The notes beneath the pieces are model-generated. The model searched no databases. It was not told the origin of the DNA and saw only the letters and a program-made list of their open reading frames with translations. Below, piece by piece: positions 8,067-16,222 of a stretch of DNA of 64,000 nucleotides. This DNA is from Psychromonas marina. GTDB lineage: Bacteria > Pseudomonadota > Gammaproteobacteria > Enterobacterales > Psychromonadaceae. Numbering within the stretch: the stretch's first letter is position 1; the number at the start of each line of letters is the position of its first letter. The position numbers were made by a program, and so were the translations under genes. The stretch lies in the NCBI RefSeq assembly GCF_030161115.1, contig NZ_BSPQ01000013.1:186001-250000 (forward strand), read 5' to 3'.

Positions 8067-9659
8067 ATGCCGCAAATCAACAACGACCTAACCATTATGC
8101 GCACCGATCTGAATGAAGATAAGCATTCAGCAGCAGATGCAATCGCATCGCCTAAAATCGTGCTTGCTACCCTTAATGCAAAATATATTCATGCAAGTTT
8201 AGGTCTTCGTTATCTGTATGCTAATTTAAAAGATTTACAAGATTGCTGTGAAATCAAAGAGTTTGTTATTCAAACACGCCCGCTTGATATCGTTGAAAAA
8301 ATATTAGAATCAAAACCTGATATTGTGGGCTTAGGCGTTTATATCTGGAATATTGTTGAAACCACCAATGTCGTTAACCTGTTAAAAGTAATTGCGCCAG
8401 ACGTTAAAGTGATTTTAGGTGGTCCAGAGGTGAGTTATGAATCTGACCAACAAGAGATCGTTAAATTGGCTGATTTTGTATTAACCGGCCCCGGTGAAGT
8501 AAGTTTTTATGAATTATGTCAGGATATTATTAATAATAAGCTGCCAGATCGTAAAGTACTTAAATCTAAACCCGTTGAATTAAAAAATATTGAGATGCCC
8601 TACCAATATTACAGTGATGAAGATTTAGCAAAACGCATCCTGTACGTTGAAGCATCACGTGGTTGCCCTTTTAAGTGTGAATTTTGTTTATCATCACTAG
8701 ATACTAAATCAGACCCATACGGCTTAGACGTTTTCCTTAAAGAGATGGATGTGCTTCATCAACGTGGTGCACGTAACTTTAAGTTTATTGATAGAACCTT
8801 TAACCTAGATATCAATACCTCTCTGCAGATCATGCAATTTTTCTTAGATAGAATGAGTGACGACCTATACCTACACTTTGAAGTGGTACCTGATCACCTA
8901 CCAAGAAAGTTAAAAGAGATTTTAACTAAGTTTCCTGAAGGCAGCTTGCAATTTGAAGTGGGTATCCAGACCTTTAATCAAGAGGTGCAGGAAAACATCA
9001 GTCGTAAGCAAAATAACCCTAAGTCTAAAAAGAATTTATTGTGGCTAAAAGAGAATACTACCGCGCATATTCATGCAGATCTTATTTTTGGTTTACCGGG
9101 TGAAACCTTAGCAACATTCAAAGACAGCTTCGACGAACTGTATCTGTGTAAGCCCCATGAGATTCAGATGGGTATTTTAAAACGTCTACGCGGCACACCA
9201 GTCATTAGACACACAAAAACCTTTGATCTGCGTTTTAGCCCATTACCGCCGTTTAACATTTTAAGCACCGATCGCATCGATTTTCCAACTATGCAGTTGA
9301 TCAACCGTTTTGCACGTTATTGGGACATGATTGGTAACTCGGGTCGTTTCAAACATTCATTAGACGTGATTATTTCTGAAAGCCCTTTTGATCATTTCAT
9401 GGCAATCACAAACTGGTTATTTGAAAAGACTGACCAAACTCATAAAATCAATTTGAAGCGTTTATTTGAACTAGTTTCTCAAGCGGTCGAAGCACTATTC
9501 CCTGAAAAGCATCAATTAGTGATTTCGAAAATTGAATTGGATTATGCGGCCACTAAATCTAAAAGCCTGTTTAATACGCTTAACCTTTATGCTGGACAAC
9601 AAAAACAGGTAGTCACTAAGAGCAAGTTATTACAGCGCCAAAAACAACACATGCAATAA
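8067..9659 (+). CDS. B12-binding-domain radical SAM protein
   Basis: 530 residues. An N-terminal cobalamin-binding Rossmann-like domain (about 30-160) contains LNAKYIHASLGLRYL, PDIVGLGVYIWN and VILGGPEVS, typical of the BchE/MiaB-like B12-radical SAM group. It is followed by a radical SAM core with the 4Fe-4S cluster motif C200-x3-C204-x2-C207 in RGCPFKCEFC, and an IFGLPGET segment near 345. A C-terminal helical DUF4080-like region follows. The substrate is unknown; members methylate or rearrange unactivated carbons, or lack a known reaction. The start is uncertain: ATG at 8067 or at 8097, neither with a strong ribosome site. Confidence 0.85.
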   Translation: MPQINNDLTIMRTDLNEDKHSAADAIASPKIVLATLNAKYIHASLGLRYLYANLKDLQDCCEIKEFVIQTRPLDIVEKILESKPDIVGLGVYIWNIVETTNVVNLLKVIAPDVKVILGGPEVSYESDQQEIVKLADFVLTGPGEVSFYELCQDIINNKLPDRKVLKSKPVELKNIEMPYQYYSDEDLAKRILYVEASRGCPFKCEFCLSSLDTKSDPYGLDVFLKEMDVLHQRGARNFKFIDRTFNLDINTSLQIMQFFLDRMSDDLYLHFEVVPDHLPRKLKEILTKFPEGSLQFEVGIQTFNQEVQENISRKQNNPKSKKNLLWLKENTTAHIHADLIFGLPGETLATFKDSFDELYLCKPHEIQMGILKRLRGTPVIRHTKTFDLRFSPLPPFNILSTDRIDFPTMQLINRFARYWDMIGNSGRFKHSLDVIISESPFDHFMAITNWLFEKTDQTHKINLKRLFELVSQAVEALFPEKHQLVISKIELDYAATKSKSLFNTLNLYAGQQKQVVTKSKLLQRQKQHMQ

Positions 9660-9705
9660 GAATAACTTGACGTTAGAAATTAGAAATAAAGATAAGAGAA
9701 CAAAT

Positions 9706-10323
9706 ATGCGCGCTGATTCCGTTGTGATCCTAGATTTCGAGACAACCGGGCTTTCTCCTGACCAAGGTGATCGCGCCATTGAGATAGGTGCTGTGCGCCT
9801 GATTAATGGTGAAGTTAAAGACCAATTTCAAGCATTGATGGATCCTGGCTTTCGGGTCAGTTCATTCATCGAAAGCTATACAGGCATCAGCAATCAAATG
9901 TTATCGCAGGCTGAATCGTGTAAACAGGTGATGAATGAATTTGCCGATTATATTGGCGATGATAATCTTATTGCCCATAACGCTTCCTTTGACAGTCGCT
10001 TTTTAAATGCGGAATTGATGCGTATCGGACGCCAAACAGTGGGTAATTTTTCTTGCTCACTGCTATTATCACGTCGTATTTTCCAAGATGCTGATAGCCA
10101 TAAACTTGGTGAACTTATCCGTTATGCAAATATTCCAAGTTCAGGTGGTTTTCACCGTGCGTTATATGATGCACAGATGACCAGCCAACTTTGGTTAGCA
10201 TTGTTAAATGACATTGCTGTACGATACGATCTTCATGATTTGAGCTTTGCGCAGATACAAAAGATATGTAAAACACCAAAAGGTGCGATTGATAAGCTAT
10301 TAAATAAATGGGCACAAATATAG
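9706..10323 (+). CDS. DnaQ-like 3'-5' exonuclease (DEDDh)
   Basis: 205 residues from the ATG at 9706, preceded by AAGAGA; an upstream TTG in frame has no site. The three exonuclease motifs are present: Exo I VILDFETTGL (D10, E12), Exo II LIAHNASFDSRF, and Exo III FHRALYDAQ, with the His that defines the DEDDh class. It resembles the proofreading epsilon subunit and small RNase T/ExoX-like nucleases. A C-terminal helical tail of about 45 residues carries a basic KTPKGAIDKLLNKW. It lies 46 bp after the radical SAM gene and may be cotranscribed, although no shared function is evident. Confidence 0.85.
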   Translation: MRADSVVILDFETTGLSPDQGDRAIEIGAVRLINGEVKDQFQALMDPGFRVSSFIESYTGISNQMLSQAESCKQVMNEFADYIGDDNLIAHNASFDSRFLNAELMRIGRQTVGNFSCSLLLSRRIFQDADSHKLGELIRYANIPSSGGFHRALYDAQMTSQLWLALLNDIAVRYDLHDLSFAQIQKICKTPKGAIDKLLNKWAQI

Positions 10324-10485
10324 CGGGCAGACAGCGAGATAGAAAGATCGATTACAATCAGTGCAATTCGTTTGATTTTAATACCGCAATCACGTTATAA
10401 ATAGTAAATTTATCGTTGCAGTTGTTGAGCGTGATTCCCATATTGTCTACAATGGCACTCTTTTTATTTACTACAGGTCATCAAC

Positions 10486-10734
10486 ATGAACGATACTAAA
10501 TCGCTACCACCTTTACCAGATCGCTTTTCAGGCAACCCTCGTAGCCCACACCATTCAGAAGAAATTTTCGAGAATGATATTGGTATTCGTCTTAACGGCA
10601 AAGAGCGTTTTGATGTTGAAGAATACTGCATCAGTGAAGGTTGGGTTAAAGTTGCGGCACATAAAGCATTAGATCGTCGTGGCCAACCACTTATGATCAC
10701 TAAAAAAGGTACTGTTGAAGCTTTTTACCGTTAA
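10486..10734 (+). CDS. DUF3297 family protein
   Basis: 82 residues with the compact family signature LPPLPDRFSGNPRSPHH, GIRLNGKER, VEEYCISEGWVKVAA and DRRGQPLMI. A small cytoplasmic conserved protein of unknown function. The length is normal for the family. A strong terminator follows directly. Confidence 0.85.
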   Translation: MNDTKSLPPLPDRFSGNPRSPHHSEEIFENDIGIRLNGKERFDVEEYCISEGWVKVAAHKALDRRGQPLMITKKGTVEAFYR

Positions 10735-10756
10735 AAGAGCCTCACCAACAACTTTT

Positions 10757-10797
10757 AAAAAACAGGCACTAGAGAAATTTAGTGCCTGTTTTTTTAT
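10757..10797 (+). terminator. Strong terminator after the DUF3297 gene
   Basis: An 11-bp perfect stem AACAGGCACTA/TAGTGCCTGTT, 8-nt loop, A run before and seven Ts after, 20 bp beyond the stop. It may act on both strands. Confidence 0.85.
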
Positions 10798-10891
10798 GCC
10801 TAGCGATAAGTGAACTTATTTGACTTCATTTGACTAACCTGTTGTAGTCAAACTCCTGTTTTAACAATCTCTTAACTTTAAAGGAATAATT

Positions 10892-11263
10892 ATGCTCAGC
10901 TACGCAACCATTGGTGTGACAGATTTAGATAAATCAGAAGCTTTCTATAATGAGTTATTAGCGCCCCTCGGTGTAACAACACTACTAAAAATGGATCGCA
11001 TTCTGTTTATTGGTAAATCAATGCAGGAGCCACTACTCGCACTTTGTATTCCATATAACCAAGAACCACAGCATTGCGGTAACGGTAATATGCTAGCCAT
11101 TGCACCCGGTTCAAAAGAACTGTGTGAACAGATGTATCAAAAAGCGATTAGCTTGGGTGCTACCTGTGATGGTGAGCCGGGACAACGTATCCCAGATAGA
11201 TTTTATGGTGCATATTTCCGTGATGTTGATGGTAATAAAATGGTATTTAATCACTTCGGTTAA
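10892..11263 (+). CDS. VOC family protein (glyoxalase/bleomycin-resistance-like)
   Basis: 123 residues with the vicinal-oxygen-chelate pattern: ATIGVTDLDKSEAFYNELLAPLG at the N-terminus and the C-terminal RFYGAYFRDVDGNKMVF, which supplies the second metal-binding half. This subgroup is common and mostly uncharacterised; the specific reaction is unknown. AAAGGAAT precedes the ATG. Confidence 0.8.
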   Translation: MLSYATIGVTDLDKSEAFYNELLAPLGVTTLLKMDRILFIGKSMQEPLLALCIPYNQEPQHCGNGNMLAIAPGSKELCEQMYQKAISLGATCDGEPGQRIPDRFYGAYFRDVDGNKMVFNHFG

Positions 11264-11295
11264 GCGCAAGGTTTACACCGTAAAACCCTGTTAAA

Positions 11296-11325
11296 GCGAA
11301 TCATAAATGGTTCGTTTTTATTTTA
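11296..11325 (+). terminator. Terminator after the VOC gene
   Basis: A 7-bp stem GCGAATC/GGTTCGT with two G-T pairs, 6-nt loop and TTTTATTTT tail, 32 bp after the stop. Confidence 0.55.
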
Positions 11326-11352
11326 AATTATCAACAAGAGCAGAGGTTATTT

Positions 11353-11931
11353 ATGAAATGTTCCGTTTATATCGCAACGAGTGTTGATGGTTTTATAGCT
11401 AAAAAAGATGGTAGCGTCGATTGGTTACATCAAGTTGGCTGCTTAGATGCAGAGATGGGCGAGCACGCAGATATGGGATTTGCGGCCTACATGGCATCTA
11501 TCGATTGCATGATCATGGGACGTAAATGTATGCAATCTATTGCCGACATGCACCTCACACCAGAACAATGGCCCTATGGTAATACACGTATTGTTGTACT
11601 GAGTAATACGCTCACTACCTTCCCTGATAATATGAAAGGCAGAATTGAACTCTATTCGGGTGATCTACAGCAATTGCTCACACAGCTTGAGAGCGCAGGA
11701 CATAAACACGCTTATATCGATGGTGGCATGACGATTCAGGCATTTATTAATCTGAAATTGATTAATGAGATGACCATTACCCGTGCGCCAGTGTTATTAG
11801 GTGAAGGGATCCCTTTATTTGCTAAAACAGCAAAAGAGGTCACGCTACACAATACCCAAGCTATCGCCTTTGCAAATGGCTTTATCCAAGAAAAGTACAG
11901 TGTGAGTTATTATAGCAATTACAGTAAATAG
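11353..11931 (+). CDS. Dihydrofolate-reductase-like protein (RibD C-terminal domain family)
   Basis: 192 residues. The N-terminus MKCSVYIATSVDGFIAKKDGSVDWL and the later IMGRKCMQS, IVVLSNT, AYIDGGMTIQAFI and ITRAPVLLGEGIPLF are the NADPH-site and core strands of the YyaP/YwjB subgroup of the DHFR/RibD superfamily. True folate reduction is not established for this subgroup. Monocistronic, after a terminator; GAGG precedes the ATG. Confidence 0.82.
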   Translation: MKCSVYIATSVDGFIAKKDGSVDWLHQVGCLDAEMGEHADMGFAAYMASIDCMIMGRKCMQSIADMHLTPEQWPYGNTRIVVLSNTLTTFPDNMKGRIELYSGDLQQLLTQLESAGHKHAYIDGGMTIQAFINLKLINEMTITRAPVLLGEGIPLFAKTAKEVTLHNTQAIAFANGFIQEKYSVSYYSNYSK

Positions 11932-12080
11932 CTGATCTATTTTACTGGTTAAAAAAACTGACTTCTGCGTTGTAAGTTTCGTAAAGGGATCACCATTAAC
12001 ATCAACTTACGCATTGAATTAAGCTGTTTTTCCTGCGCAAAATTTAGATCACATACTTAATGTAATTGCTATTAATAAAA

Positions 12081-12716
12081 TCAGGCGGATTCACTTGTCT
12101 TTTTTAATTGGTTGTTATGTGAATAAAGTGACCATAAAAACAACGCCCCCACGCTTCGCCAAGGTGTCCAATGTTTGACTAACTCGCGCGCTTGTTTAGG
12201 TGTTGGTTTTTCAGTTAGTCCTTTCAATTGAGCAAGCCCTAGCAATATCCCGAGATCATCTGCAGGGAAAACATCTAATCGTTGCAGTGAAAACATAAGA
12301 TAGATCTCGGCACTCCAACAACCAAAACCTCTTAACTGGGTAATAGTCTCAATCGCTTCATCATCCGTTAATTCAGCTAACCCATGCACATCAAAATCAC
12401 CGCTGACAATCGCTTCTGCGAGCCCTTTAGCATATTCAACCTTGCGCCACGAAAGACCAGCATCGCGTAAATCTTGATCTGCAACTGCTAACAACGCTGC
12501 AGCGCTAACACTTGGCATCAGTTCCAAAACGCGCGCCTTAATAACCGCAGCAACCTTGGTTGATAGTTGCTGACTGATAATCGTTGATAGGAAGGTTTCA
12601 AAGCCGGGAGGATTAACTCGCACTGGCGGTGAGCCTAGCTGATTAAAGGCAGCAGCCATTTCTGCATCAACAAGACTTATCGCTTGTAAGCCCTGTTCAA
12701 TCGTTTGCTTATCCAT
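12081..12716 (-). CDS. DNA-3-methyladenine glycosylase 2 family (AlkA-type HhH-GPD)
   Basis: 211 residues from the ATG at 12716, preceded by TAGGTG. It contains the helix-hairpin-helix LRGFGCWSAEIYLMF near 133-147 and the catalytic Asp in DVFPADDLGI about 20 residues later. The conserved FLSTIISQQLSTKVA helix opens the HhH-GPD domain. It excises alkylated bases (3-methyladenine, 7-methylguanine) in base-excision repair. It lacks the N-terminal TATA-like domain of full-length AlkA, as the short bacterial/yeast Mag1-like members do. Confidence 0.88.
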   Translation of the reverse strand: MDKQTIEQGLQAISLVDAEMAAAFNQLGSPPVRVNPPGFETFLSTIISQQLSTKVAAVIKARVLELMPSVSAAALLAVADQDLRDAGLSWRKVEYAKGLAEAIVSGDFDVHGLAELTDDEAIETITQLRGFGCWSAEIYLMFSLQRLDVFPADDLGILLGLAQLKGLTEKPTPKQARELVKHWTPWRSVGALFLWSLYSHNNQLKKTSESA

Positions 12717-12876
12717 AGCGCACCTATAGTTAATGTTAAAATGAAGCTTTAATTTTAGACCCAATGTGAAAATAACCATCAGATGACGAAGCAAATCAGG
12801 GAGAAAGTTGCCTTAGAAAGACAAACATCGTAACATTCGCTGATTATTGATGACACGCTATACAGAGAATATAAAT

Positions 12877-13128
12877 ATGAACAATGAAACAACTACCATC
12901 ACTACCCTAGCCGAGTTAGAAACTTTTTTAATTTCAGTGGAAACAGGTGGATTAGGACTAACGGATGTTGCGGGTATCGCGATGGCAACCAGTAATAAAG
13001 ATGGTCGTCGTTTTGTTGCAGTGTTAGATGATAAGCAGCAATTACTATTATCACGCTGGGTGACGGAAGAGATATTCCAAACAGGCCAAGATTTAGTGAG
13101 AAATGGTACGAGTCGTACTGCACATTAA
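12877..13128 (+). CDS. Small protein of unknown function
   Basis: 83 residues from MNNETTTITTL, or 93 from an ATG at 12847; GAGAATATAA before the inner ATG favours the shorter form. A Thr-rich start, a central VAGIAMATSNKDGRRFVAVLDD that looks like two beta strands around a turn, then an amphipathic LLLSRWVTEEIFQTGQDLV helix. No family recognised. A strong terminator follows, which supports a real transcript. Confidence 0.55.
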   Translation: MNNETTTITTLAELETFLISVETGGLGLTDVAGIAMATSNKDGRRFVAVLDDKQQLLLSRWVTEEIFQTGQDLVRNGTSRTAH

Positions 13129-13156
13129 AATCTGACTCGTCAGCTGATGCAGATAC

Positions 13157-13190
13157 AAAAAAGGCGAACCCACTGTGGTTCGCCTTTTTA
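13157..13190. terminator. Strong bidirectional terminator
   Basis: AAGGCGAACC (13161-13170) pairs with GGTTCGCCTT (13177-13186), with an A run before and a T run after. It lies between convergent genes. Confidence 0.85.
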
Positions 13191-13219
13191 TTGATGCTTG
13201 CATCCAAAGGATATATTAA

Positions 13220-13723
13220 TTAGTGATGACTATGATCATGTTCGTGTACATCAGTAAACGCATTGATGATTAACTCGCTAGGATTATAATCATCCTCATT
13301 GCCTGCAATATAACGTAGGTGTTCCCAGGTTAATGCAGTCGCTAAACAAAGACGTTTAACACGCTTCGAACGAATATTTTTATCCATGATCACCTGACTG
13401 CCAGAATACCCCTGTAAGGTTTCAATAATATTTACAAAGCGTAACCAACGTGTCGCTTGTGGCTTATTATCAATACTGTCGCCAACCGCTAAGAAAAATG
13501 CCTCTAAAGCGAGCCAGAAACGTGGATCTGTTTCGTTATTTTGGCTTTGTCTCGCTTGTTTAACTGCTTCTGTAAACGTGATTGCAGTAAGTCCTTCATG
13601 TTGAAGGTAAGCTTGCAATTGTTGTTTAATAAAATCAAAGCCCGCTTGCAAGATATCATCTTCCCCAAGGTTGTCCTTGTTGATGATGGTTTGCTCTAAA
13701 AACACATTAAATGTATCGCTCAT
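13220..13723 (-). CDS. Conserved-looking helical protein with His-rich C-terminus, function unknown
   Basis: 167 residues, mostly helical, acidic, with no signal peptide. The last residues are VHEHDHSHH, a likely metal-binding tail. A central EAFFLAVGDSIDNKPQATRWLRFVNIIE region and VKRLCLATALTWEHLR look like packed helices. AGGA precedes the ATG at 13723. No family recognised. The tail could bind Ni2+, Zn2+ or Co2+ as in metal chaperones, but that rests on composition alone. Confidence 0.6.
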   Translation of the reverse strand: MSDTFNVFLEQTIINKDNLGEDDILQAGFDFIKQQLQAYLQHEGLTAITFTEAVKQARQSQNNETDPRFWLALEAFFLAVGDSIDNKPQATRWLRFVNIIETLQGYSGSQVIMDKNIRSKRVKRLCLATALTWEHLRYIAGNEDDYNPSELIINAFTDVHEHDHSHH

Positions 13724-13815
13724 CTGCTTTTCCTAAATTTATCTCTGATGCTTATTTATAGCGCACCACTTATACAATCACAAGTAGTGCAACTGTCTTC
13801 ATTATGCAGTCTTAA

Positions 13816-14685
13816 TTATGCCTCAACAGCTAGTGCAGCCATCTTCATGGTACTTGCAAAAGATTCTGAACCGGCAATAAACAGACCATTATGACAGAAC
13901 ATAGCATCTTCGATTCCAGTCACTTCTTGAAGCGCAGCACCGTTTAGACCAGCCCATGCTTTTGGTAATGATTTTCTATCTTCAAATGATCCTAATTCAG
14001 CAGGTACCGTTTGAATTCGCCATTGCCCAGTTTGTGATGGATAAACCACAAACAGTGCCGCTTCTGATAAAGCATGTACTGTACGTTTCCACGGCGTGTA
14101 TTTCTCTAAAACGATAATACGTGGGTCTTCAGCATTTTCAATCGCTTTCGCAACAATCGCTTTCGCACTTAATCCGCCGTTTGCAGAGGCGATAAAACGC
14201 GCTAAAACACGTGATGCGAATTCAACCGCTTCATTAAAGCAAGCATCAAAATCGCCCTCTTCTTGCCAGGTTGGATTAAACATTGAGATAGTATGGCTAA
14301 GGCTGATACCGGTAGATACACCTTCGACATGACCACAATCGATCGCATCAATGGTTGATATTAAACCAGCGTCAACTGATTTTGCTAACGCTTCATTACC
14401 CTGACATATCTCAAGACCATACTGCTTCCAAATGAGACCAAAAGATGAATAAGGGATACCATCTTCACGTGCACCTGCACCGCCACGTTGATGATGATCA
14501 AAACGGCCCGTTTCTGGATCATATTCACCACCCACATCAAGTACGATATCTGCTTGACTGATAATTTCATCATCACGTGTGCGTATCAGGTTAAAAGTAG
14601 GGAAAATGCACTTAAGTGCAGCGACACTGAATACATCATCGGCATGAAAATTACCGTTGTGGGTTACTATCGTTTTATCATTCAT
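13816..14685 (-). CDS. MYG1-family protein (UPF0160), predicted DHH-like hydrolase/exonuclease
   Basis: 289 residues from MNDKTIVTHNG; an ATG four codons upstream (14697) is equally possible. The signature THNGNFHADDVFSVAALK near the start, IVLDVGGEYDPETGRFDHHQ near 50-68 and the DAIDCGH segment near 115 carry the metal-binding His/Asp residues of the MYG1 family. Eukaryotic MYG1 has been reported as a 3'-5' RNA exonuclease; the bacterial role is unknown. The length is normal and all motifs look intact. Confidence 0.85.
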   Translation of the reverse strand: MNDKTIVTHNGNFHADDVFSVAALKCIFPTFNLIRTRDDEIISQADIVLDVGGEYDPETGRFDHHQRGGAGAREDGIPYSSFGLIWKQYGLEICQGNEALAKSVDAGLISTIDAIDCGHVEGVSTGISLSHTISMFNPTWQEEGDFDACFNEAVEFASRVLARFIASANGGLSAKAIVAKAIENAEDPRIIVLEKYTPWKRTVHALSEAALFVVYPSQTGQWRIQTVPAELGSFEDRKSLPKAWAGLNGAALQEVTGIEDAMFCHNGLFIAGSESFASTMKMAALAVEA

Positions 14686-14963
14686 CTGCTTTATCATTTT
14701 TGAAAGGAATAAACGCAGATTCTATATTAAGCCGCTTAACAACAACAGATTATTTATAATGAACAGCCTGAATATCTGTCGATAAATGTATTGAATACGA
14801 AAATAGAATATAAAGTTACCTTTATCATCAATAACATTGCCTTGAGATGTGCTTACAAAGAGAGGTAAAATAGTGATTGAATTAAATGTTAATATTGATG
14901 CACTTCTCAAGTGGGTGCACCACACCATTGAATCATCAGTTTATCACTTCGGAATATAAAATA

Positions 14964-15398
14964 ATGGCGCGTAAAAAAGACAAAAAAAATGGTAAAGGCT
15001 CTGCAGGACAAAATAGAAAAAGCAGCGAAGATTTTATCACCAAGTACCAGCAAAAAGCTGATGTTATCAGCACAGATTCAGGCTTGATGTATCGTGTGAT
15101 AGATGAAACTGATGAACGTCGTCACCCTACTTTTCAAGACAGTGTTGAAGTCCACCAGCGTATTCTTTTAACCGATGGTAAAGTGATCGCCGATACCTAT
15201 AAAACCAATAGTTCAGAAAAGTTTAGCGTTGAAGAAGCGATCGATGGTTTAACCGAAGGTTTGCAATATATGGCCCTTGGAGAACGTTATGAATTTGTAA
15301 TACCAGCAGATTTAGCATGGGGGAAAAAAGGCAACCGCAGTAAGATAGGGCCAAATGCGGTCTTAGTGATTGATATAAGGCTGATTGACATCTTTTAA
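14964..15398 (+). CDS. FKBP-type peptidyl-prolyl cis-trans isomerase
   Basis: 144 residues from the ATG at 14964 (GGAAT upstream). A longer frame from 14886 is less likely because its extra part is unlike the family. A lysine-rich N-terminus (MARKKDKKNGKG) precedes the FKBP fold: DSGLMYRVI, DSVEVHQRILLTDGKVIADTY, EEAIDGLTEGLQYMALGERYEFVIPADLAWGKKG and GPNAVLVIDIRLIDI. There is no signal peptide, so it is cytoplasmic. The basic tail suggests contact with RNA or ribosomes (inference). Confidence 0.85.
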   Translation: MARKKDKKNGKGSAGQNRKSSEDFITKYQQKADVISTDSGLMYRVIDETDERRHPTFQDSVEVHQRILLTDGKVIADTYKTNSSEKFSVEEAIDGLTEGLQYMALGERYEFVIPADLAWGKKGNRSKIGPNAVLVIDIRLIDIF

Positions 15399-15486
15399 AC
15401 GTTTAATAATTGAAACTATTAATAACATAACTAAATAGAGAAATAACAGATGGGGCTGATCATGCCCTACTCCGATAGCTTTCTTA

Positions 15487-16074
15487 TTATGTGCCTTTTT
15501 TAGCTACGGCCATTAGCACAGGCATCAACCCTTTTGAGCTGCTCATGGTAAAACCAGTAGTGATATTAATTTGTGTTAAACCATTATTCTCAAATGCTTT
15601 TTTAACGCGGTATTCACTCAATCCCGTCGCCGCCCTTTCATCAGTCGCAAGCCAATCCCATTGCACAAATACCCCACCTGTTTTTAATAGTGATGTTAAT
15701 AAGCTTAAGGTTTTCTCATAGTCTGATAAAAAGCCACACACAGATGAAGCGACAATCAGATCAAACCCCTGCTGCAATTCAGGCTGGCTATCCACCAGCT
15801 CTTGAGTGAGATAATCGGCAATAGAAAATACATTTTTCAACGCTTTTTTATCCAGATGTTTGATCATCTCTGATGCAGGGTCAAGCGCCACAATTTGTTT
15901 TACCTTTGGGCTCATTAATTCAGTCAATGCCCCTGTCCCGCAACCAAAATCAAGTACCTGCAAGCTATCAATATCAACATTATCATTAAGCGCTGCAAAT
16001 GCGTTACTTGCATAATTGACAACGGTAGGGTCAGTTGCCCAACTCGCCGCATATTCGTCCCATTCATTACTCAA
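15487..16074 (-). CDS. Class I SAM-dependent methyltransferase
   Basis: 195 residues starting at a TTG (16074) placed 8 nt after AAGGAG; the protein starts MSNEWDEYAASWATDP. The SAM-binding motif VLDFGCGTGALTELM lies near 40-54, followed by the acidic motif IVALDPASEM and a later DLIVASSVCGFL. The substrate is unknown; sequence style is that of the ubiquinone/menaquinone and trans-aconitate methyltransferase-like group. A second TTG at 16098 has no ribosome site. Confidence 0.78.
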   Translation of the reverse strand: MSNEWDEYAASWATDPTVVNYASNAFAALNDNVDIDSLQVLDFGCGTGALTELMSPKVKQIVALDPASEMIKHLDKKALKNVFSIADYLTQELVDSQPELQQGFDLIVASSVCGFLSDYEKTLSLLTSLLKTGGVFVQWDWLATDERAATGLSEYRVKKAFENNGLTQINITTGFTMSSSKGLMPVLMAVAKKGT

Positions 16075-16162
16075 AATTGATTCTCCTTCTATCTGCAATT
16101 CAAAAGTGTATAAAATACTCCATAGACGACAGTATAGTTCTATTCCGATTACTTAAAAGCGA

Positions 16163-16194
16163 ACAAAAAAAAGCCCCACTGAAAAGTGAGGCTC
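16163..16194 (-). terminator. Terminator of the lipoprotein gene
   Basis: Minus strand: AGCCTCACT, TTTC loop, AGTGGGGCT, then eight Ts; 30 bp after the stop. Confidence 0.8.
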
Positions 16195-16222
16195 AAAGAA
16201 TCAACGAATAATAAAGGGGAGA

